From DATKCN01 sp035513175 (lineage in GTDB: Bacteria > Chloroflexota > Chloroflexia > Thermomicrobiales > CFX8), in assembly GCA_035513175.1 (NCBI GenBank), contig DATKCN010000122.1, positions 1 to 28,609 of the forward strand: 28,609 nucleotides of DNA, given 5' to 3'. The position numbers were made by a program, and so were the translations under genes. Position 1 is the first letter of the stretch, and the number at the start of each line of letters is the position of its first letter. The notes below the pieces were generated by a model that was not told the origin of the DNA, made no database searches, and saw nothing but the letters and a program-made list of their open reading frames with translations. This document shows, piece by piece, positions 16,304-23,976 of this stretch.

Positions 16304-19300
16304 ATGCGCGCAACAGGGGACAAAGCCGGACCAATGAATGTACTGATCGTGATCGAGGAGCCGAAGTTCCGGGAGGCGCTCGACGCCTTTCTGCGCTCCG
16401 AATCAGTGGCTCCGGTCACGGTCGCGTCGCTTGACGAAGCGCGTGACGCCCTCTCAGATGATCCGTTCGACCTGATCTTCGCCTCGGAGAAGCTTGACGA
16501 ACTCGACATCGAGCAGACGCACGACGCCATTCGATCGCTCCCGCGCAGCGCGAAGGCGCGGCTGGTGGCGGTCAGTTTGTCCCGTGCTCCGGCCCTGCGA
16601 CCGCTTTATGAAGCCGGCTACGACGCGATCGTCGGACCGGCGTCGACCGCGGATGAGATCGCAGCGCAGGCCATCCTCGCCGCGCGCGCGCGGACTACGT
16701 CCCTACTGGCGGCGGATCCTTCGAAGGCGCGGGACGATCAGGAACCAGGCGACTCCCAGGAGCCGCGGACTGCCGGGAAAGCACTGGAGCTGGAAGACCT
16801 GTTCGTCACCCAGCCGCTGCCGGATCTCGACACCGCGGAGCTGTCCGACGCTCTGTCCGCGCGGGCGTGGGAGATCCTGGGCACATTGAAGACGCTGGGC
16901 TATTACCTTGCGCACGGCGCTCCAGCCGAACGCCAGGCGCAGCACGCGTTGCATGCGGTGAACATCCTCCTGCCGAACTCTCCCGCGGCGATCTGGCTGC
17001 GGCCGGACCAGGACCACGGGCTCGTGCTCGTTCCCGGGTCGGAGCTTCCGGACGAGTACCCGGAGATCGCGCAGCCGTACTACGCCAACCTGAACGACAC
17101 CGACTGGGAAGAGCTGTCGGGTGACGCCCGCTTCATCCCGCGCGGGCCGCGCGAGCGAGGCGTCACCGGTCCGCTCGTCTCGATGTTCACGTTCGAGTCG
17201 ATTCAAGGGGCACTGCATATCGGCATATCAGCATCGGACCGCATGCTCGGGCTGCTCGCAGTCTACTTTTCGACGCCGGACCGCCCCGACACGCACGATG
17301 TGATTGCGCTCGAATCGATTGCCTCCATGACGGCGGTGGCCATGACGCACGAAACGGAACCACGTGAGAGTAACACCCCGGAACGCGCCGCGGTTCCGGC
17401 GGCGCCGGCAACGCTGCCCTGGGAGTCAACCTTCGAGCACTACCCCGACGCGGCGTGCCTGATCGACGGCAACGGTCTGTTCGTCGCGACAAATCGCGCG
17501 CTCTCGTCATTGTCTGGTGTTACCTCGAAGGGCATGCGCCTGCTCGGCATCTTCGACATGCTCGACGAGCGCGACACCGATAATGTGAGCCGGTGTCTGT
17601 CGTCGATGATCGAGCGCGACACCAGCGAGCCTGAGTGTCTGCCGGTGAACGTCAGGCGCGCCGGGATGTTTCGCGTCCCAATGAGCCTGATGCTACGCGC
17701 CCTGCCGGTCGAGGGTTGGAACGGGGTGCCACTTGTGCTGGCCGTGTTGCGCGAAACGTCGCTCGACGCAAAGGGCGCCGCGCGGCTCGAATCTCTGCAG
17801 GACATCGCCCGCGTCGTCGCCACAGAACGCGATGTCGAGACGTCAGTCAACGGCGTGCTCGAAGCACTGTCTCAACGGTTCGGCTATCCGCGCGCGGTGG
17901 TGTGGACCACATCCCGCGATGGATCGACGCTGCGTCGCCTGGCGGCCTTGACGGACGACGTGCCGGACACGAGTCCCGCCGAGCGCGGCGTCGCCGGTCG
18001 CGTCCTGCGCTCCTGGCTGCCGGAGGTCGTCTCCGGACCTGGCGGGCTCATGTGCGTCCCGATCGTGCACGCGGATCTCATGCTCGGCGTGCTGGAGATA
18101 CGATCGGGCGAAGGAGATGAGTTCCACGCCCGCGATGAAAGCTTCTTCGCTTCGATCGCCGCGCAGATCGCCGGCATCATCGAACGCGACAACCTCTATC
18201 AGCACCTCGAGCACCAGGCGCTGACGGATGTCGTGACCGGGCTGCCGAATCGACAGGCGTTCCAGCAGGGCCTCGATCAGGCAGTGGCCTCGCTGGGGGA
18301 CGACGTCGTGTCGGTGCTGGTTCTCGGCGTCGACGGATTCAAGAACATCAACGAGCTGTATGGCCACGTCATCGCCGATGACGTGCTGCGGCAGATCGGG
18401 TCAGAGCTGAAGGGTCGGGTCGACCCCGGGCACATGCTGGCGCGTTACACGAGCGACCAGTTTGGCGCGCTGTTGCCTGGTGTCAATCGCGACGACGCGG
18501 TGATTATTGCCGAGAAGCTGCGCATCGCGCTGGCGACGCATCTGTTCACGGTCGCCGAGCAAGTAGAACAGTTGACTGTCAGCATCGGCGCCGCCACCTG
18601 TCCCGACGACGCTGGGTCGTCACAGGCGCTGTTGCAAGCTGCCGACCATGCCATGTACCTGGCCAAACGAGCCGGTCGCAACCAGACGTTCCAATCCAAC
18701 GCCGCCTTCGCGACGCTGGCGCCCGCGCACGGCCGCATCAACGATCTGCTGCGACAGGCGCCGCGCGAGACGCTGTCGCTGCTGATCCGCGCCATGGACC
18801 AGCGCATGCCCGAACGGGCCGGACACTCGGAGCGCGTGACCCGCTACGCGCTGGCGATCGCTCGCGAGATGGGCTTGCCGGACTCCGAGCTGCCCCGGCT
18901 TCGACTGGCGGCATACATCCACGACATCGGCATGGTCTCGTTGCCGGACTCCCTGCTGCGCAAGCCGAGCCAGCTGTCAGAGGAGGAGCGTGGCCTGCTG
19001 CGGGGAGTTCCCGTTGCTGCTCACGGACTGCTGTCACAGCTCGACATGCACGAATCAGTGCTGCTGTCGGTACTGCACCAGCATGAGAACTTCGACGGTA
19101 CTGGCTACCCGACCGGGCTGCGAGGCGAGAGCATCCCGCTTGGAGCGCGCATCATCGCCGTCGCCGACGCGCTGGATGCCATGACGAGCGCGCGCGCTCA
19201 CCGCGAGCCAATGACGCTGGATCAGGCGCAGGACCAGGTGAACCAGCAGGCCAACCGGCAGTTCGACCCCGACGTGGTGAAGGCCGCCTTCTGCCTGACC

Positions 19301-19405
19301 GACGTGATCAGCGAGCCGGTCACGGTGTCGCCACGGGTCGATGGCGAGTGGGGGGAAATGATCTCCCCGATCTCGCGCGGCGTGACCGGCGAGTTGCGCG
19401 GGTAG
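16304..19405 (+). CDS. receiver-like/GAF/PAS/GAF/degenerate GGDEF/HD-GYP signalling protein
   Basis: 1033 aa from ATG 16304 (ATG 16334 is possible). Domains: receiver-like (11-125), GAF (about 182-350), PAS (about 372-480), GAF (about 497-628), GGDEF (about 634-798), HD-GYP (about 813-985). The receiver lacks the phospho-accepting Asp (FDLIFASEK, Ser in its place) and the conserved Lys (VGPAS). The GGDEF motif is TSDQF (716-720), and the metal-binding Asp of the usual DLDGFK is Gly (GVDGFK), so cyclase activity is unlikely. The HD-GYP half looks intact: His873-Asp874 in YIHDIG, HQHENFDGTGYP with Gly934-Tyr935-Pro936, and VADALDAMTS. It probably degrades cyclic di-GMP under control of the GAF/PAS sensors, with the GGDEF perhaps binding GTP. 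It has no membrane segments. Confidence 0.93.
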   Translation: MRATGDKAGPMNVLIVIEEPKFREALDAFLRSESVAPVTVASLDEARDALSDDPFDLIFASEKLDELDIEQTHDAIRSLPRSAKARLVAVSLSRAPALRPLYEAGYDAIVGPASTADEIAAQAILAARARTTSLLAADPSKARDDQEPGDSQEPRTAGKALELEDLFVTQPLPDLDTAELSDALSARAWEILGTLKTLGYYLAHGAPAERQAQHALHAVNILLPNSPAAIWLRPDQDHGLVLVPGSELPDEYPEIAQPYYANLNDTDWEELSGDARFIPRGPRERGVTGPLVSMFTFESIQGALHIGISASDRMLGLLAVYFSTPDRPDTHDVIALESIASMTAVAMTHETEPRESNTPERAAVPAAPATLPWESTFEHYPDAACLIDGNGLFVATNRALSSLSGVTSKGMRLLGIFDMLDERDTDNVSRCLSSMIERDTSEPECLPVNVRRAGMFRVPMSLMLRALPVEGWNGVPLVLAVLRETSLDAKGAARLESLQDIARVVATERDVETSVNGVLEALSQRFGYPRAVVWTTSRDGSTLRRLAALTDDVPDTSPAERGVAGRVLRSWLPEVVSGPGGLMCVPIVHADLMLGVLEIRSGEGDEFHARDESFFASIAAQIAGIIERDNLYQHLEHQALTDVVTGLPNRQAFQQGLDQAVASLGDDVVSVLVLGVDGFKNINELYGHVIADDVLRQIGSELKGRVDPGHMLARYTSDQFGALLPGVNRDDAVIIAEKLRIALATHLFTVAEQVEQLTVSIGAATCPDDAGSSQALLQAADHAMYLAKRAGRNQTFQSNAAFATLAPAHGRINDLLRQAPRETLSLLIRAMDQRMPERAGHSERVTRYALAIAREMGLPDSELPRLRLAAYIHDIGMVSLPDSLLRKPSQLSEEERGLLRGVPVAAHGLLSQLDMHESVLLSVLHQHENFDGTGYPTGLRGESIPLGARIIAVADALDAMTSARAHREPMTLDQAQDQVNQQANRQFDPDVVKAAFCLTDVISEPVTVSPRVDGEWGEMISPISRGVTGELRG

Positions 19406-19412
19406 CCTGCCG

Positions 19413-20114
19413 CTATCCCGCGTAGGCTCCCAGCTCGTCGCGCTCGATGATGAGGATCCGCCCGGCCTCGTGATCGAGGTGGATCAGCCCCAGCGACTCG
19501 AAGCTCTTGAGCGCCTTGTTGATGCTCACGCGGGTCGTCCCAAGCTCGCCGGCCAGCTCGCTCTGGCTGATCGTGAACGGGACGGCCACTCCGCCGGGCC
19601 GGGGTTGCCCTGACCGCTCTCCTGCCGCGAGCAGCCACTTTGCGACCCGCCCGGGAACGTCCAATGACAACACGTCAGACAGGCGATCGTTCGTGTCGCG
19701 CACCATCTCCACCAGGCAGGTCATCAGCGCCATCGCGACTGAGGGCTCGCTGTGCACCAGACCCATCAGCGACATGCGTGGCAGGATCCGCACCGTGATC
19801 GCCGCCTGAGCCGTGACCGAGGCGGAGCGTGGCGCGCCGTCGATCAACGACAGCTCGCCGAAGGCCGACGGCGCCTCAATGATGGCCAGCACCACCTCCT
19901 GACCGCTGGCCGTGTAGCGGCTGACCTTGACGCGCCCTTCTTCCAGGATCAGTAGTGTGTCGCCGGGGTCCCCCTCGCTGAACAGCACCTGTCCATCCGG
20001 GAAGCGCCGCACGCGGCTTTCTCCGGCCAGAATCGAGAGCATGCCGTCCGGCAGCTCGGCGAAGAGCGGGATGCGCGACAGGTGGTCGATCGTCGCTGCT
20101 CGCTGTGATGACAT
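19413..20114 (-). CDS. Crp/Fnr-family transcriptional regulator
   Basis: 233 aa from ATG 20114, with GGGGAGA ahead of it. The N-terminal cyclic-nucleotide-binding-type barrel (about 10-125) includes LFSEGDPGDTLLILEEGRVKV and the phosphate-cassette region FGELSLIDGAPRSASVTA, which keeps the Arg-Ser used to bind cyclic nucleotide in Crp proteins. The dimer helix leads to a C-terminal winged helix with FTISQSELAGELGTTRVSIN. No cysteine cluster for an iron-sulphur centre is visible, so it resembles Crp more than Fnr. It converges with the HD-GYP gene (7 bp between stops) and lies 74 bp downstream of the M28 peptidase on the same strand. Its targets are unknown. Confidence 0.93.
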   Translation of the reverse strand: MSSQRAATIDHLSRIPLFAELPDGMLSILAGESRVRRFPDGQVLFSEGDPGDTLLILEEGRVKVSRYTASGQEVVLAIIEAPSAFGELSLIDGAPRSASVTAQAAITVRILPRMSLMGLVHSEPSVAMALMTCLVEMVRDTNDRLSDVLSLDVPGRVAKWLLAAGERSGQPRPGGVAVPFTISQSELAGELGTTRVSINKALKSFESLGLIHLDHEAGRILIIERDELGAYAG

Positions 20115-20188
20115 GCCGGTCTCCCCTCGTAGGCGCGTCGTGTTCGTGTCATGGTCGGGCGAGACGCGGCGTGCGTCAAGCGCCTCGT

Positions 20189-21961
20189 TCAGCCGCCGGG
20201 CGCCAGTGTGTCCAACAGCGCGGTCGCCTGCTCCAGGGCGTGCTGCACGCGGTTGCGCTGGCGGATCAGCTTCGTCCACAGGAAGCGATGCTCGCTGGAC
20301 GCCGGGTCGAGCGTCGCCAGCACGCGCACGGGCGCGAGCCCCGGCAGAATCGGCAGCTGCAGGGCAGGATCTACTGCATATGGCCCATCGATCGTGTACA
20401 GCACCGGGTTGATGACGCGCGTGGTCTCCAGCACGACGTCGTTGTAGCGCTGGACACCAGACACGTCCGCTCGCTGGGCGACGCGCTCCGCGGCGTCGCG
20501 AAACCGCTCGGCCGCCGTCAGCGCCGGCCCAAGGTCGATCAGCTCGCCCCCGACCTGCTGCAGGTCTCGCAGTTGGACGAGAAAATCAGTTGCGGCGGGG
20601 ACGAAGCGGTACGGATGAATCTCCGGCTGGCACATGCGCGCGGTCATGGTGACGTAGATGCGCGTGTCCTCGGCCAGGATGCCCGCGTCCGCCTTATCCA
20701 ACGTGTCCTCGGGCGAGTGCCACCAATACGCGCCGCCGCTCCCGCCGACCGCCTTGCGGTGCGGGTGGCCCTCCGGCAACATACGGAACGCTCCCATGCT
20801 GGGCAGGCCGATGCCGAGGAACGACTGGTCCCCGGCCTTCAGCGGTCGCCTGATGTTCGGATCCTGCCCGGAGAGGGTCCGCACCACGTCAGCAGTGATG
20901 TGCTCGATCTCGCCCATGTTGTAGCGGCAGTCCCAGACCTCGGTCTCCCGCACGCCGGGCGAATCGATGTTGAGATACCCGAGGCAGCGCTGCCGCAGCT
21001 CCATGAAGCGCGTGTCCGCGTACCATGTCGAGCCGGAATAGCGACCCGTAGAATGTCCCGGCCACCAGGCGAAACGCACGCCGTGCCGCAGCTCGCCACG
21101 CCGCTCATGGAGCGCGCGCGCCATCTCGATCAGGCAAGCGTCGCCCGTCGCGTTGTCGGTGACTCCCTCGTACCACGAGTCGATGTGCGCTCCGACCAGC
21201 AGGAAGCGGCCGGCGCCGTCCGGCTTGCCCGGCTCGACATCGGCGACAATCAGCGGCAGGCGCATCCAGGCCGTGTGAACATCCGACGTGATCCGCACGC
21301 GCACCGCCCCCGTCCGGCACTGTTCGCCGAGCCGCTCTCCGTCGGCGTTCGACATGCCCAGCACCGGGATGGCCGGCAGGCGTGGCGCCGACTCCGGCGT
21401 TGGCGTGCCCCAGACGCTGGTCCCGATCATCTCGTGCACGACGGGCTCGTTCGATGGCCAGATGTGGACGTGTCCCGCCGCGCCTCGCTCCTGCGCGCGA
21501 CCGATGCCGTCCGGGCCGCCGTCCATCGTCAACACGATTTTCCCAGACACGTCGAGCCCGCTGTAGTCGCCCGCCACCGCGCGGTGCGAGAAGATCATCG
21601 CGCCCGGTTGCGGCCGCTCGAACGGCACGAACACCAGTTCAGCCTCCAGTCCGGCCTCTGGCGTCGTCGCACCAAACGAACGGGTGCGGACCGTGACCTC
21701 CTCGACCACGTTGCCGTCCGCGTTGAGCACAGTCATGCTTCCCCTGCGCGGCCACGAGATCAGCGAATCGAACTCATGGATCGTCGAGCTGATGCCGTAC
21801 TCCGCCATCCGGTCGCGGATATACTCCGCCGCCTTGCGCTCATCCTCCGTGCCCGAATCACGAAACAGCGTCGAGAAGTGATTGAGGTGCTCCTGCAATC
21901 GTTCAGCGGACACTGCTTCTCGCAGGTTCTCCTCGACCGTCTCAACGGAACGGGTAACCAT
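20189..21961 (-). CDS. M28-family metallopeptidase with PA-like insert
   Basis: 590 aa from ATG 21961, with AAGGA 8 bases upstream. A PA-like region (GDYSGLDVSGKIVLTMDGG ... ERGAAGHVHIW) precedes and is followed by the M28 zinc peptidase core. Likely metal ligands: His and Asp in GAHIDSWYEGVTDNATG, Asp in YLNIDSPG and His in WWHSPEDT. The segment that normally reads Glu-Glu before GLxGS is here WPGHSTGRYSGSTWYAD, so the general-base Glu and the Glu ligand are replaced by His/Ser. No signal peptide is seen. It most likely acts as an aminopeptidase or carboxypeptidase-like enzyme, or has lost activity. It is 34 bp behind the AroM-family gene and is probably in one transcript with it. Confidence 0.9.
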   Translation of the reverse strand: MVTRSVETVEENLREAVSAERLQEHLNHFSTLFRDSGTEDERKAAEYIRDRMAEYGISSTIHEFDSLISWPRRGSMTVLNADGNVVEEVTVRTRSFGATTPEAGLEAELVFVPFERPQPGAMIFSHRAVAGDYSGLDVSGKIVLTMDGGPDGIGRAQERGAAGHVHIWPSNEPVVHEMIGTSVWGTPTPESAPRLPAIPVLGMSNADGERLGEQCRTGAVRVRITSDVHTAWMRLPLIVADVEPGKPDGAGRFLLVGAHIDSWYEGVTDNATGDACLIEMARALHERRGELRHGVRFAWWPGHSTGRYSGSTWYADTRFMELRQRCLGYLNIDSPGVRETEVWDCRYNMGEIEHITADVVRTLSGQDPNIRRPLKAGDQSFLGIGLPSMGAFRMLPEGHPHRKAVGGSGGAYWWHSPEDTLDKADAGILAEDTRIYVTMTARMCQPEIHPYRFVPAATDFLVQLRDLQQVGGELIDLGPALTAAERFRDAAERVAQRADVSGVQRYNDVVLETTRVINPVLYTIDGPYAVDPALQLPILPGLAPVRVLATLDPASSEHRFLWTKLIRQRNRVQHALEQATALLDTLAPGG

Positions 21962-21995
21962 GTGACCATCCTTTCACGCCCCAGCGTGCTAATGC

Positions 21996-22709
21996 TCAGA
22001 CGTGGGCAACGACGTTCGCATCGGATATCAGCGACGTCACGACACGTGCCAACAGCTCTTGTGCGAGGATGACCGGCGCGCCTGTCGTTTCCGCCACGAT
22101 CGAGCGCATCGCGGCATCCATCCCGACGCACGTCATCCAGACCAGCTCGCAGCCCCCGGCGCGCAACAGCTCGCCTGCTTCCCGTGCCAACTCCAGCCGC
22201 GCCGGGCCGGTGTACGGTGACGAGGCGGTCACGACGGCGTCGATGCCTCGCGCCGCGTAGCGCTCCTGCTCCTTCGCCACCTGTCCCGCGTCCGGCTTGA
22301 TGATCCCAAGGCGCTTGCCTGCCGCAAGTGAGCCGATGATCGCCGGAAAGAGCGTGCCCGGATTGACAAACAGCTTTTCGCAACGCAATGCGCTCCAGTC
22401 CGCTCCGCACAGGATGACGATCAGTTCAGCGCCATCCTCCCGCACCAGACTTTCGACTGCGCGCTGCATCTCCGGCAGGATGCGCGCGTGCGAGAGCAGC
22501 ACCGACGATCCGTCCCGGAGAGCGGTAACGATCCCGGGTTGTCCCAGCTCCGCCCAGAACGGCGCGGTCGCGTCGTGTTCGAGCCCGTCCAGCGCGCCGC
22601 GCTCGACGATCTCAATGCCGTCCGGCAGATACGCGCGCATGGCAGGGACGACGTCCAGCCGCGGAGCGTGGCCGATCGTCGCCATGCCGATTCGTTGTCG
22701 CTCATGCAT
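21996..22709 (-). CDS. AroM-family protein, Asp/Glu racemase-like
   Basis: 237 aa from ATG 22709, with GGGAGG about 10 bases upstream. The start (RIGMATIGHAPRLDVVPAM) and ERGALDGL match the AroM family, whose E. coli member lies beside aroL and has no firm function. The fold belongs to the Asp/Glu/hydantoin racemase superfamily. Unlike E. coli AroM as I recall it, this protein has both cysteines at racemase-like positions: Cys101 in IVILCGADW and Cys194 in VWMTCVGMD. It could therefore be a cofactor-independent racemase or isomerase. It is the first gene before the M28 peptidase, suggesting joint handling of an amino acid or dipeptide. A perfect inverted repeat overlapping a TATGAT box lies just upstream. 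Confidence 0.82.
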   Translation of the reverse strand: MHERQRIGMATIGHAPRLDVVPAMRAYLPDGIEIVERGALDGLEHDATAPFWAELGQPGIVTALRDGSSVLLSHARILPEMQRAVESLVREDGAELIVILCGADWSALRCEKLFVNPGTLFPAIIGSLAAGKRLGIIKPDAGQVAKEQERYAARGIDAVVTASSPYTGPARLELAREAGELLRAGGCELVWMTCVGMDAAMRSIVAETTGAPVILAQELLARVVTSLISDANVVAHV

Positions 22710-22744
22710 TGCTCGTCCGCCTCCCTTCGACAACAGTCTGACAC

Positions 22745-22766
22745 GTGACATCATAGCGGATGTCAC
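22745..22766. promoter_or_regulatory. inverted-repeat operator overlapping the AroM-side -10 box
   Basis: GTGACATC (22745-22752) and GATGTCAC (22759-22766) form a perfect 8-bp inverted repeat with a 6-base spacer. On the - strand TATGAT (22755-22750), a near-consensus -10 box, lies inside it. This leaves a short leader before ATG 22709. The region lies between divergent genes, so a repressor here could control the AroM/M28 pair and perhaps the YdhR-like gene. No good -35 box is seen. Confidence 0.5.
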
Positions 22767-22877
22767 TTCGAGCGACGCCCCGTCGATTTCTCTCACCCAA
22801 CAGGCATCGCTGCTATCCTGTGCGATGAGATCGAACGGTTTGGGGCGCATCCTCGCGCCAGCACGGAGGACACGCCG

Positions 22878-23165
22878 ATGATCGCGGCACTGATTCTGTT
22901 CGACACACGAGGGTCGTTGAGCCTGGATGAGGCCGCTCAACGATTCAACACCACGGCGCCGAACTATCGCGGACGTGAGGGGCTGCGCTCGAAGGCCTAC
23001 ATCTACGCGCAGGACGGCGCCGACCTCGGCGGCTTTTATCTCTGGGCTTCCCGCGAGGCCGCTGAAGCGGTCTACACGGACGCCTGGAAGGCGAAGGCGA
23101 CTGAGATCTACGGCACGCCGCCGGTGATTCGGTACTTCGACGTGCCGGTGTACATTGATAATTGA
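22878..23165 (+). CDS. YdhR-like small protein (dimeric alpha/beta barrel)
   Basis: 95 aa from ATG 22878, with GGAGGA about 8 bases upstream. The sequence resembles the YdhR putative monooxygenase family of the dimeric ferredoxin-like fold: an N-terminal strand MIAALILFDTRG, a middle GLRSKAYIYAQDGADLGGFYLWASREAAEAVY (family pattern: GGIYLF, then a helix), and a C-terminal strand VIRYFDVPVYI. YdhR proteins are thought to act on small aromatic compounds, but no substrate is proven. It is divergent from the AroM gene and is followed 188 bp later by the MaoC gene. Confidence 0.75.
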   Translation: MIAALILFDTRGSLSLDEAAQRFNTTAPNYRGREGLRSKAYIYAQDGADLGGFYLWASREAAEAVYTDAWKAKATEIYGTPPVIRYFDVPVYIDN

Positions 23166-23226
23166 GGGCCGAGGGCTAATGACTGACGGCAGCGTGGGTC
23201 GGGACGCGGGACGCGATTCGCGTAGG

Positions 23227-23246
23227 GGAGGTCCCGTGGGGCCTCC
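23227..23246 (+). terminator. GC-rich hairpin after the YdhR-like gene
   Basis: GGAGGTCCC (23227-23235) pairs with GGGGCCTCC (23238-23246) with one G-U wobble, forming a tight stem about 60 bases after the stop codon. No T-run follows. It may be a weak terminator. The start of the same gap holds a two-unit heptad, GAGGGCC GAGGGCT, just after the stop codon. Confidence 0.35.
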
Positions 23247-23353
23247 ACGGTTGGCGCCGCGCTAGCTGACTCAGTGCGTGACGCGTGACCGTCCTCGCTG
23301 GCCGCCACAGGCTCTGAGGACAGGCTACGTTCTGCGAATACGAGGAGTCAAAA

Positions 23354-23833
23354 GTGACCAGGACACAGCGCCACGTCGTGACCTCCGTCGCGGAATTGCG
23401 CGAATACATCGGCAAAGAGATCAATGTCAGTCCGTGGATCGAGATGACCCAGCAGCGCGTAAACCAGTTCGCCGACGCGACCGGCGACCACCAGTACATC
23501 CACGTCGATCCCGAGCGGGCGAAGGAGACGTTCTTTGGCGGCACGATCGCGCACGGGTTTCTGACCCTCTCGATGGTATACGGGGCGGATGAGGCCGCGC
23601 CCGGCATCAAGCTGGACCTGGGTGGCAAGCTGGCAGTCAACTACGGATTGAACAAGGTCCGCTTTCCCGCTCCGGTCCCGGTGGGAAAGCGCGTCCGCCA
23701 GCGGGTGGTGCTTGCCAACGTCGAAGAGATCGGCGATCGGGCCGTGCAACTGACCCACACGCGCACGATCGAGGTCGAAGGGAGCGACAAACCCGCCTGC
23801 GTCGCGGAGACGCTGTCGCGGATCTATTGGTGA
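23354..23833 (+). CDS. MaoC-family (R)-specific enoyl-CoA hydratase-like dehydratase
   Basis: 159 aa from GTG 23354, with GAGGAG 6 bases upstream. It has the hydratase-2 motif FADATGDHQYIHVDPERAKE followed by FGGTIAHGFLTLSM. The Asp and His in this motif are the catalytic dyad that adds water across the 2,3-double bond of an enoyl-CoA. Single hot-dog fold, usual length for the MaoC/NodN-like group (about 150 aa). The C-terminal VAETLSRIYW is also typical. It probably works in acyl-CoA breakdown, in line with the crotonases and CoA ligase 3 kb away. A heptad array begins 10 bases after its stop. Confidence 0.93.
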   Translation: MTRTQRHVVTSVAELREYIGKEINVSPWIEMTQQRVNQFADATGDHQYIHVDPERAKETFFGGTIAHGFLTLSMVYGADEAAPGIKLDLGGKLAVNYGLNKVRFPAPVPVGKRVRQRVVLANVEEIGDRAVQLTHTRTIEVEGSDKPACVAETLSRIYW

Positions 23834-23842
23834 GATGCGGTG

Positions 23843-23872
23843 TGTAATGTGTAACGCGTAACGTGTAACGCG
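23843..23872 (+). repeat. GTAACGY heptad array, left arm of the short inverted pair
   Basis: Four tandem 7-base units (GTAATGT, GTAACGC, GTAACGT, GTAACGC) plus a closing G. The 30 bases differ from the array at 26578-26607 at two positions. It lies 10 bases after the MaoC stop. Each unit carries TAA and 7 is not a multiple of 3, so the array puts stop codons in all three forward frames. Confidence 0.85.
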
Positions 23873-23940
23873 TGGACGGAGCTTGTCGCGTCTTCCCGAT
23901 TCGATCGTGTCTACAGCGCATCTACTCGACCCGTCAGCCT

Positions 23941-23956
23941 CGCATTACACGTTACA
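23941..23956 (-). repeat. inverted heptad copy, right arm of the short pair
   Basis: Read on the - strand this is TGTAACGTGTAATGCG, two heptad units with the same GTAACGT/GTAATGC pattern. It matches the left arm at 14 of 16 positions in inverted orientation. The 68 bp between arms contain no gene. The ribosome binding site AGGAGA of the next gene starts 6 bases later. Confidence 0.75.
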
Positions 23957-23976
23957 ATCAACAGGAGACCCCCACC

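Noticed and set aside
20105..22072. Long open frame on the + strand antisense to the M28 peptidase
   Set aside because: It mirrors the GC-rich codons of a well-supported gene, is rich in Arg, His, Ala and Val, and has no family resemblance or ribosome binding site.
23872..23976. N-terminal extension of the MBL-fold protein
   Set aside because: It would translate the repeat interior and the inverted heptads. TTG 23977 has AGGAGA at good spacing.
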